From the NCBI GenBank assembly GCA_019239785.1, contig JAFAZM010000145.1:1-6216 (forward strand): a DNA stretch of 6,216 bases. The letters are read 5' to 3'. Both the position numbers and the translations under genes were made by a program. Under the pieces are notes generated by a model. It was not told the DNA's origin, did not search any database, and was given only the letters and a program-made list of their open reading frames with translations. The DNA is from Sphingomonadaceae bacterium (GTDB lineage Bacteria; Pseudomonadota; Alphaproteobacteria; Sphingomonadales; Sphingomonadaceae). Below are positions 1-5,000 of the stretch, piece by piece. The stretch's first letter is position 1. Every line of letters begins with the position of its first letter.

Positions 1-381
1 GCTCGGGTTGAACCGCCGCGTGTGGCCAACCATCGCGACCAGGCCGGTCTCCTGCTGCTTGGCGAGCACGGCCTCGCCGTCGGCCAGCCGGTCGCAGAGC
101 GGGATTTCGACCTGGACGTGTTTGCCGGCCTCGAGGCACTGGATCGCCTGGGCGGCGTGGAGCTGGGTCGGCGTCGCCAGGATCACCGCGTCGAGCCCGG
201 GCTGTTCGAGCGCATCGGCAAGCTCGGTCGTGGCGTGGCCGATGCCATATTTGTCGGCGACCTTTTGCGTCGGCTCGAGCGTGCGGCCGACGACCGACAC
301 CAATTCGACGTCGTCGATCAGCTTCAGCGCATCGAGATGCTTCTCCCCGAAGGCGCCCGCGCCGGCCAAGGCGATTTTCAT
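1..381 (-). CDS. ligC: LigC, CHMS dehydrogenase (5' part, cut by the window edge)
   Basis: This is the N-terminal 127 residues of 4-carboxy-2-hydroxymuconate-6-semialdehyde dehydrogenase, a Gfo/Idh/MocA-family NAD(P)-dependent cytoplasmic enzyme. It oxidises the cyclic hemiacetal form of the LigAB ring-cleavage product to 2-pyrone-4,6-dicarboxylate. The protein opens MKIALAGAGAFGEKHLD, with the Rossmann glycine motif GAGAFG at residues 7-12. R33 after the second strand fits NADP(H). The usual family EKP motif reads VEIP (91-94), as I recall for SYK-6 LigC, and a conserved GHTRRFNP stretch lies at 119-126. The SYK-6 protein is about 315 residues, so roughly 60% of the gene lies beyond the left edge. 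Start: the ATG at 381 begins exactly at the first beta strand. A purine-rich AAGAGGGAAGAG lies just upstream, but no strong Shine-Dalgarno is seen. Unlike the tightly coupled genes before it, ligC is separated from ligB by 112 bp, nearly all of it a palindromic repeat. The family assignment is firm; the coenzyme is inferred. Confidence 0.93.
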   Translation of the reverse strand, partial: MKIALAGAGAFGEKHLDALKLIDDVELVSVVGRTLEPTQKVADKYGIGHATTELADALEQPGLDAVILATPTQLHAAQAIQCLEAGKHVQVEIPLCDRLADGEAVLAKQQETGLVAMVGHTRRFNPS

Positions 382-400
382 CGTGACACTCTTCCCTCTT

Positions 401-492
401 CGTCATTCCCGCGAAAGCGGGAATCCAGCTTCTTCTCTCAACCTTCCGGCGCCTGCGTTTCCGTCTGGCTTCCCGCTTTCGCGGGAATGACG
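401..492. repeat. REPIN-like inverted pair of REP palindromes between ligB and ligC
   Basis: Two 28-nt arms (401-428 and 465-492) are reverse complements with a single mismatch (A/C, next to the CCAG/CTGG edge) and flank a 36-bp spacer. Each arm is also a hairpin by itself: the left one has the stem ATTCCCGC / GCGGGAAT closed by a GAAA loop. This nested arrangement is the hallmark of REPIN-type non-autonomous elements (paired REP sequences). A second copy with perfect arms is at 6123-6212, so this is a dispersed repeat, not a chance palindrome. It starts one base after the ligB stop codon and ends 19 bases before the ligC ATG, filling 92 of the 112 intergenic bases. In the operon mRNA the arms could form one 28-bp stem or two small hairpins. 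Effects on mRNA stability or partial termination are inference; there is no U-tract. No RAYT transposase is present in the window. Confidence 0.88.
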
Positions 493-493
493 G

Positions 494-1333
494 CTATGCG
501 GGCTCCAGCACGATATGCCCGACCGCGGTGTTCGAGGCCGGCACATGATAATGCCGGTGCAGCTCCTTCACCTCGTCGCCGAGCGCGCCGCGCATGATCA
601 GCCACATGACGAGCTCGATCCCCTCGCTGCCGGCCTCGCGCAGATATTCGATATGCGGCTTCTCGCGCAGCTTCTGCGGGTCGCTGGTCAGCTCGTCGAG
701 GAATTTCCGGTCCCATTCCTTGTTGATCAGGCCAGCGCGCGGGCCCTGGAGCTGGTGGCTCATCCCGCCGGTCCCCCAGATCTGGACGTTGAGGTCCTCG
801 GGATAGCTCGCGACCGCGCGCGCGATCGCCTCACCGAGCAGCCAGCAGCGATTGCCGGTCGGCGGCGGATAGGTGACGACGTTGACGGCCAGCGGGATGA
901 TCTTCGCCGGCCATTCGTCGACCTGGCCGAAGATCAGGGAGAGCGGGACGGTGAGGCCATGATCGACCGCCATCTCGTTGATGATGGTCATGTCGAACTC
1001 GTCGAGGATGCAGGATTGGGCGATGTGCCAGGCGAGGTCCGGATGGCCCTTCACCACCGGCACCGGCCGCGGGCCCCAGCCCTCGTCGGCGATCGGGAAC
1101 TCCTCCGCGCAGCCGATCGCGAAGGTCGGGATCACGCGCATGTCGAAGGCCGAGGCATGGTCGTTATAGACGAGGATGACGACGTCGGGCTTCTGCGCCT
1201 GCTCGTACTGCTTCACCCATTCGTAGCCGGCGAAGACCGGCTTCCAATAATCCTCTTCGGTCTTGCCGAGGTCGATCGCGGCGCCGACCGCGGGGATATG
1301 GCTGGTGGTGATGCCGGCGGTGATCCGCGCCAT
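494..1333 (-). CDS. ligB: LigB, protocatechuate 4,5-dioxygenase beta (catalytic) subunit
   Basis: This is the Fe(II)-bearing subunit of the class III extradiol dioxygenase LigAB, which cleaves the protocatechuate ring between C4 and C5 with O2 to give CHMS. The 279-residue product aligns end to end with my recollection of SYK-6 LigB, apart from a two-residue gap near residue 45. The metal ligands are in place as H12, H59 and E240 (H12, H61 and E242 in SYK-6). H193, in the GGMSHQLQGPRAGLINKE block, corresponds to catalytic base H195, and H125 (VDHG) to H127. The C-terminus ends shortly after VPASNTAVGHIVLEPA, about 20 residues short of the 302-residue SYK-6 protein. It looks more like the shorter PmdB-type tails, so activity is expected. 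The ATG directly follows the ligA stop (TAGATG), with a perfect AAGGAGG 8 bases upstream. The REPIN-like repeat begins one base after the TAG. The + strand carries a long open frame opposite this gene, which is a GC artefact. Confidence 0.97.
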   Translation of the reverse strand: MARITAGITTSHIPAVGAAIDLGKTEEDYWKPVFAGYEWVKQYEQAQKPDVVILVYNDHASAFDMRVIPTFAIGCAEEFPIADEGWGPRPVPVVKGHPDLAWHIAQSCILDEFDMTIINEMAVDHGLTVPLSLIFGQVDEWPAKIIPLAVNVVTYPPPTGNRCWLLGEAIARAVASYPEDLNVQIWGTGGMSHQLQGPRAGLINKEWDRKFLDELTSDPQKLREKPHIEYLREAGSEGIELVMWLIMRGALGDEVKELHRHYHVPASNTAVGHIVLEPA

Positions 1334-1744
1334 CTAGCGGCCCTCCTTGATCGAGCGCTGGCCTTCGGGCGAGCGGCCGCCGCCCAGCATCATCTGCGCA
1401 TATTCCTCCTGGCTCATGCCGGTCATCGAGCCGGCGGCGAACTGGAAGCTCTTGCCGTCGGTCGAGAACAATTTGGCGAGGAAGTAGATATTGCCGCCCT
1501 CGTCGAGCATCGCATTGTAGTCGCGGGCGAGCACCGCCGCCTTCTGCGCGTCGGTCAGCGGCCATTCGTCGAGATAGGCCTTCTCGTCCGCCTTGAAGCG
1601 GGCGCGGTTTTCGGCCTTCATCAGGCTCATCGCGAACTGGTTGAGATGATAGCCCTGGCGCGCGCGCCTTGCGGTGTAGACGCGCGTGCCCGGTATGTCG
1701 TCGAACTCGGCGAGATATTGATGGATGTCGCGGGGGCCGGTCAC
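1334..1744 (-). CDS. ligA: LigA, protocatechuate 4,5-dioxygenase alpha subunit
   Basis: This is the small, non-metal subunit that caps the LigB active site in the alpha2-beta2 dioxygenase. The 136-residue product matches SYK-6 LigA (139 residues) as I recall it: YLAEFDDIPGTRV (10-22), GYHLNQFAMSLMKAENR (31-47), KADEKAYLDEW (51-61), ARDYNAMLDEGGN (73-85), and KLFSTDGKSFQFAAGSMTGM (91-110). F100 corresponds to Phe103-alpha, the substrate-pocket residue studied for LigAB selectivity. The start is a GTG at 1742-1744 whose last two bases lie in the ligJ stop codon (GTGA, 4-bp overlap). AAGGAG ends 8 bases upstream. A longer frame, open back to 2074, would run through ligJ and is rejected because its extra N-terminus is an arginine-rich shadow. 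The stop codon abuts the ligB ATG. Translational coupling on both sides is inferred from this packing. Confidence 0.96.
   Translation of the reverse strand: MTGPRDIHQYLAEFDDIPGTRVYTARRARQGYHLNQFAMSLMKAENRARFKADEKAYLDEWPLTDAQKAAVLARDYNAMLDEGGNIYFLAKLFSTDGKSFQFAAGSMTGMSQEEYAQMMLGGGRSPEGQRSIKEGR
1342..1348 (-). promoter_or_regulatory. Strong ribosome binding site of ligB, inside ligA
   Basis: On the minus strand this reads AAGGAGG, a seven-base match to the anti-Shine-Dalgarno sequence, with 8 bases to the ATG at 1333. It lies within the last codons of ligA. It decides the ligB start and favours coupled, near-stoichiometric synthesis of the two dioxygenase subunits. Confidence 0.88.
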
Positions 1745-2760
1745 AGGCCTCTCTCCTTCAGTTTCGCGTCGAGCCGCGGGAAGACCCGGCGGGCATTGCC
1801 CTCGAAGATGGCGTGGCGCGCCTCCTCCGAAATCGGCAACGCATCGACATAGCGCCTGGTGTCGTCGAAATAATGGCCGGTCTCGGGATCGATCCCGCGC
1901 ACCGCGCCGACCATCTCCGAGCCGAAGAGAATGTTCTTGGTGTCGATCACCTCGGCGAGCAGGTCGATCCCGGGCTGGTGGTAAACGCAGGTGTCGAACC
2001 AGACGTTGTTCATGACATGGCCGTCGAGGCTCGGCTGCTTCAGCATGTCGGCGAGGCCCCGGTAGCGGCCCCAATGATAGGGCACCGCGCCGCCGCCATG
2101 GGGGATGATGAAGCGCAGGCTCGGGAAATCGGCGAAGAGATTGTCCTGGATCAGCTGCATGAAGGCGATCGTGTCGGCGGCGATGTAGAAGGCGCCGGTC
2201 GCGTGCAGGCCCGGATTGCAGCTCCCCGAGACGTGGATCATCGCCGGCACGTCCAATTCGACCATCTTCTCGTAGAACGGGTACCAGAAGCGGTCGGTCA
2301 GCGGCGGCGCGGTGAAATGGCCGCCGCCCGGATCGGGGTTGAGGTTGCAGCCGATGAAGCCGAGCTCGACGACGCAGCGCTCCAGCTCCGCGATCGAGCC
2401 GGCCAGGTCCGCCTGCGGATTCTGCGGCAGCATGCAGACGCCGGCGAAGATGTCCGGATAGAGGGCGACGCAGCGGGCGATCAGGTCGTTGTTCGCCCGC
2501 GCCCAGGCCTTGGAGACCGCCTCGTCCCCGACATGGTGCGCCATGGCCGAGGCGCGCGGCGAGAAGATCGTCATGTCGGCGCCGCGTTCGCGGATCAGCC
2601 GGATCTGGTTCTGTTCGAGCGAGTCCCTGATCTCGTCGTCCGAGATGACGGGGTAGGGCGGGGGCGCCTCGCCGGCCTTGAACGCGGCCTTCTGCGCCTC
2701 GCGCCAGTCATTATGGGCGGCCGGCGCGGTCGTGTAATGGCCGTGGCAGTCGATGATCAT
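1741..2760 (-). CDS. ligJ: LigJ, 4-oxalomesaconate hydratase
   Basis: This is a zinc-dependent amidohydrolase-superfamily enzyme that hydrates 4-oxalomesaconate to 4-carboxy-4-hydroxy-2-oxoadipate, the substrate of the LigK aldolase, downstream of PDC hydrolysis. The 339-residue length matches SYK-6 LigJ (341). The N-terminal metal motif DCHGHYTT gives H6 and H8. MIHVSGSCN supplies H176, VIPHGGGAVPYHWGR-like text at 218-232 supplies H221, and FGSEMVGAVRGIDP supplies E282. These correspond to H178, H223 and E284 of characterised LigJ with a two-residue offset. Other family blocks are NLNPDPGGGHFTAPPLTDR (139-157), FDTCVYHQPGIDLL (255-268) and EGNARRVFPRLD near the C-terminus. The ATG at 2760 overlaps the stop of the preceding dehydrogenase gene (ATGA), and CGGAGG lies only 4 bases upstream, a short spacing that suits coupled reinitiation. 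The 3' end overlaps ligA by 4 bp. A gallate-pathway GalB-type hydratase is structurally different, so confusion with it is unlikely. Confidence 0.96.
   Translation of the reverse strand: MIIDCHGHYTTAPAAHNDWREAQKAAFKAGEAPPPYPVISDDEIRDSLEQNQIRLIRERGADMTIFSPRASAMAHHVGDEAVSKAWARANNDLIARCVALYPDIFAGVCMLPQNPQADLAGSIAELERCVVELGFIGCNLNPDPGGGHFTAPPLTDRFWYPFYEKMVELDVPAMIHVSGSCNPGLHATGAFYIAADTIAFMQLIQDNLFADFPSLRFIIPHGGGAVPYHWGRYRGLADMLKQPSLDGHVMNNVWFDTCVYHQPGIDLLAEVIDTKNILFGSEMVGAVRGIDPETGHYFDDTRRYVDALPISEEARHAIFEGNARRVFPRLDAKLKERGL
1753..1758 (-). promoter_or_regulatory. Ribosome binding site supporting the GTG start of ligA
   Basis: The minus strand reads AAGGAG, 8 bases before the GTG at 1744 and inside the final codons of ligJ. 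It is the main reason, with homology, for choosing this GTG over the longer open frame that extends into ligJ. Confidence 0.85.
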
Positions 2761-3575
2761 GCGGCCTCCGAGGCGCGAATTTCAGACGTGCCGAGGCGGC
2801 GCTGCACGATCGCGGTGGCGCGGGCCATCTCGCCGCCCTGGCCGAGGCCTTCGAGCGTCGCGGCGACCTCCTCCATCTCGGCTGCGCGGCGGAGGCCATG
2901 CGCGCGCATCCGGCCGAGATTATAGTCGGCGCGCGTGGCCCAGCCCGCGCCCGGCCAGCTCGCGTCGAGCGAGGCGGCGACCTCGTCGGCGACGCCGGCC
3001 TGTCGCGCGGCGAGGAAGCATTCGGCGGTCAGCGCCTCGATCCCCTTCACCATCACCGAGCGCAGCATCTTGATCGTCGAGGCGCGGCCGACCGGCCCCT
3101 CGATGCGCCGCGGCCGGAAGCCCAATGCGGCGAGCGCGGAACAGGCATCGGCGCCGCTGACCAGCAAGGGCACGGCGAGCCCGGCCGGATGGACGGGCGC
3201 CATCACCGCGACGTCGGCATAAAGTCCGCCGGCCGCCTCGATCGCCCGCGCGGCCGCCTGCTTGGTCTGCGGCGCGACGCTGTTGAAATCGCAATAGAGC
3301 GCGCCCGGCGCGATCGTCCGCGCCGCCGCCTCTGCCGCCGCCAGCGCCTGGTCCGCGGTGACGACGGAGACGATCAGCGGGGCGCCGTCCAGCGCCTCGG
3401 CCAGGCTCGCCGCGCCGGTCACGCCGCAGCGCGCATAATCGGCGCGCTTGGCGGCGGCGAGCGCGGGATCGTCGGTCTTGATGTCGTAGGCGACGGCGGC
3501 TGCACGCCAACCGCCGGCGAAGGCCATGCCCGCCTCGCCGAAGCCGATCAGGGCGACGTCATGCCTCTCTGCCAT
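2757..3575 (-). CDS. DUF1932 / 6-phosphogluconate-dehydrogenase-like NAD-dependent dehydrogenase, substrate unknown
   Basis: From the ATG at 3575 the protein has 272 residues. The N-terminal Rossmann domain starts directly with HDVALIGFGEAGMAFAGG; the glycine motif GFGEAG is at 11-16, and D31 (YDIK) after the second strand suggests NAD over NADP. A DFNSVAPQTKQ segment (96-106) resembles the substrate loop of beta-hydroxyacid dehydrogenases. The GRASTIKMLRSVMVKGIEAL region (163-182) places K169 where that superfamily has its catalytic lysine, and the helical C-terminal half fits DUF1932. An in-frame ATG at 3626, 4 bases after the regulator stop, would add 17 residues. I prefer 3575 because the fold begins there, but neither start has a good Shine-Dalgarno. 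The stop overlaps the ligJ ATG by 4 bp, so the gene belongs to the lig operon. It occupies a place where some 4,5-cleavage clusters carry a tautomerase, which it does not resemble. A role on a hydroxy- or keto-acid of the pathway is inference; an imine reductase relative is another possibility. Confidence 0.82.
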   Translation of the reverse strand: MAERHDVALIGFGEAGMAFAGGWRAAAVAYDIKTDDPALAAAKRADYARCGVTGAASLAEALDGAPLIVSVVTADQALAAAEAAARTIAPGALYCDFNSVAPQTKQAAARAIEAAGGLYADVAVMAPVHPAGLAVPLLVSGADACSALAALGFRPRRIEGPVGRASTIKMLRSVMVKGIEALTAECFLAARQAGVADEVAASLDASWPGAGWATRADYNLGRMRAHGLRRAAEMEEVAATLEGLGQGGEMARATAIVQRRLGTSEIRASEAA

Positions 3576-3630
3576 GGCTGCCCGGCTAGCTTCGGCGCTT
3601 CGGACGCCGCAAATCCGAATGGCCATGGCC

Positions 3631-4839
3631 CTATTCGATATCCCGAAGTCTCTCCGCCGCGGTGCGGGCGCGGAGCAGGTCGAGGAAGGCGCGCTGCGCC
3701 GGCGCCGGCCGCCAGTCGGCGCGCATCGTGAGGCCGATCGGGCGTCGGGTCTTCTCGATCGGCGCGCCGATCATGATGAGCTCGGGATCGCCGGAGACCT
3801 GGTGCGGCGAGAGCAGGGTCAGGAAATGTGAGGAAGCAAGCAGGCCGCGGATCAGCAGCACCGAGCCGGCGGTGACCGGTGCGTCGGGAACCGGCACGCC
3901 TTCATCGTCGAACAAGGCGCGCCAGACCCGCAGCAAAGGCGCGCCGGGCCGTGCGACCACCCAGGGAAAGGCGGCGAGGCGGGCGAGGCCGGGCGCCTGC
4001 TCACCGGCGAGCGGATGGCCGCGGCCGGCGACGATCGCCAGCCGGTCGTCGAACAGGGCCTCCTGCACCACGTCCGGGCCGGGCGAGGGGTCGCGCAGCG
4101 CGCCGACCAGGAAATCGAGCCTGCCGTCGCGCAGGCGCTCGATCAATTCCGCATGGGGACCTTCCTCGACCTCGATCCGCGCTGCCGGCCGGCCTGCATG
4201 GAAGCGGGCGATCGCCTGCGGCAGCAATCGGGCGCGGGCGAGCGGCATCGCGCCGATCCGGATGCGGCCGGTGTCGGCCGGGGCGAGCTCGTCGAGCGCG
4301 GCCTGGAGCTCGGCGACGGCGAGGCTGAAGCCGCGGGCGAGGCGTTGGCCGGCGCGGGTCAGCCGCACCCCGCGGCCGCGCCGTTCGACCAGGGGCACGC
4401 CGCTGAGCCGCTCGACGTCGCGCACCGCCCGGTGGAGTGAGGGCTGGGAGAGATTGCTCGCCTGCGCCGCGTCGACGAAGCTCCCTGCCGCGGCAAGCGC
4501 GAGCAGGGCGCGGACCTGGCTCATCGTCACCAGATTCTCGGTGCCGTGGAAGCCGCCGCGCGAGCTGCCGCGGATCGCCTCGAAGGCGGCGGTCATCGCC
4601 CCCGCCACCGCCTCGATCCGGTCGGAGAAGCGATCGCCTTCGCCGGTGGCGGTCATGCCCGCCGGGCCGCGCTCGAACAAACGTGCCCCGAGCTGCGCCT
4701 CCAGCTTGGCGATCCCCTGCGTCACCGCCGGCTGCGAAAGCGCGACCTCTCCGGCCGCGCGGCTGATGCTGCCGCAGCGGCGGATCGCCGCGACGGCGCG
4801 CAAATGGCGCAGGTTGAGGTCGTAGGGCTGTGGCGTCAC
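3631..4839 (-). CDS. LysR-type transcriptional regulator with two tandem N-terminal HTH domains
   Basis: This 402-residue protein is about 100 residues longer than a standard LysR regulator (about 300), and the excess is a second DNA-binding domain. HTH 1 spans about 9-66 (LRHLRAVAAI ... AAGEVALSQPAVTQGIAKLE ... LGARLFER). HTH 2 spans about 106-163 (MSQVRALLALAAAGSFVDAA ... NLSQPSLHRAVRDVE ... GVPLVERRGRGVRLT). Aligned over 44 positions I count 15 identities, and both carry the LSQP recognition-helix start. A LysR effector-binding domain follows from about 190 (GRIRIGAMPLARARLLPQAI) to 393. The GTG at 4839 is the first possible start after an in-frame TAA, with AGGA 5 bases upstream. The gene is the first of the lig operon, only 4-55 bp before the dehydrogenase, and is divergent to the SDR gene. 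It probably controls the lig operon and itself, perhaps with a pathway intermediate as effector. It could be the functional counterpart of LigR, but I cannot claim orthology. Confidence 0.88.
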   Translation of the reverse strand: MTPQPYDLNLRHLRAVAAIRRCGSISRAAGEVALSQPAVTQGIAKLEAQLGARLFERGPAGMTATGEGDRFSDRIEAVAGAMTAAFEAIRGSSRGGFHGTENLVTMSQVRALLALAAAGSFVDAAQASNLSQPSLHRAVRDVERLSGVPLVERRGRGVRLTRAGQRLARGFSLAVAELQAALDELAPADTGRIRIGAMPLARARLLPQAIARFHAGRPAARIEVEEGPHAELIERLRDGRLDFLVGALRDPSPGPDVVQEALFDDRLAIVAGRGHPLAGEQAPGLARLAAFPWVVARPGAPLLRVWRALFDDEGVPVPDAPVTAGSVLLIRGLLASSHFLTLLSPHQVSGDPELIMIGAPIEKTRRPIGLTMRADWRPAPAQRAFLDLLRARTAAERLRDIE

Positions 4840-4964
4840 GCGCGTCCTATAGCAGAAACTTATCGCTTATCTGCCCCCCGGCGCGCGCCTTGGTCGGCCT
4901 CGGGCCGATCGGGCTTCGCGCCTGGCGGCAGCTATAGGCCATCTGTCTTTTGATCAGCTTCTAT

Positions 4965-4979
4965 GTATGTGTTTCATAC
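4965..4979. promoter_or_regulatory. Candidate operator, GTATG-N5-CATAC
   Basis: This is a perfect 5-5-5 dyad in an AT-rich patch, 9 bases before the SDR Shine-Dalgarno. Inside it T4966 and A4978 are separated by 11 bases within TATG-N5-CATA, which satisfies the T-N11-A rule for LysR-family boxes. Its place near the likely SDR promoter suggests control of that gene. A TetR- or GntR-type operator would look similar, so the binding protein is unknown. Confidence 0.42.
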
Positions 4980-4988
4980 TAAATTTCC

Positions 4989-4993
4989 GGAGG
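4989..4993 (+). promoter_or_regulatory. Ribosome binding site of the SDR gene
   Basis: GGAGG lies 7 bases before the ATG at 5001 and fixes that start. The ATG at 4994 is out of frame with the SDR protein and too close to the site. Confidence 0.85.
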
Positions 4994-5000
4994 ATGATCG

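Larger units (their letters stand above)
4840..5000. promoter_or_regulatory. Divergent promoter region between the LysR gene and the SDR gene
   Basis: This 161-bp stretch is the only sizeable non-repeat gap, and must hold the promoters of both the lig operon (minus) and the SDR gene (plus). Visible elements: an 8-bp inverted pair, CCTATAGC at 4846-4853 and GCTATAGG at 4931-4938, each resembling a -10 hexamer read outward in its own gene's direction; a direct repeat of CTTATC at 4859-4864 and 4866-4871; and an AT-richer segment from about 4941 to 4985. TTGATC at 4950-4955 and CATACT at 4975-4980 could be a weak -35/-10 pair, but the 19-bp spacing is long. If TATAGG (4851-4846, minus) is the real -10, the regulator transcript would begin about at its GTG and be nearly leaderless. 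These promoter calls are inference from weak matches; that the region holds the divergent promoters follows from gene orientation. Confidence 0.65.

Noticed and set aside
401..492. CRISPR array or rho-independent terminator
   Set aside because: There are only two repeat units, inverted rather than direct, and no T-tract. The same doublet recurs at 6123-6212, which fits a REPIN-like element better.
515..1852. 445-codon plus-strand open frame opposite ligB and ligA
   Set aside because: It is the antisense of firmly identified genes in high-GC DNA. The translation is a low-complexity mix of R, D, E, A and L with no recognisable domain.
1334..2074. Longer LigA start inside ligJ
   Set aside because: The additional 110 residues are an out-of-frame translation of ligJ. 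Homology begins only at the GTG at 1744, which has its own AAGGAG.
1669..2925. 418-codon plus-strand open frame opposite ligJ
   Set aside because: It is antisense to a gene with all catalytic residues intact. The predicted product has no family motif and spans several gene borders.
3576..3626. Extended N-terminus of the DUF1932 dehydrogenase from the ATG at 3626
   Set aside because: Not excluded, but the extra 17 residues precede the first beta strand, resemble no family sequence, and the upstream site is no better than that of 3575.
3662..4825. 387-codon plus-strand open frame opposite the LysR gene
   Set aside because: Its S/R/A/P-rich translation is typical of a GC-driven shadow frame; the opposite strand encodes two clear HTH domains.
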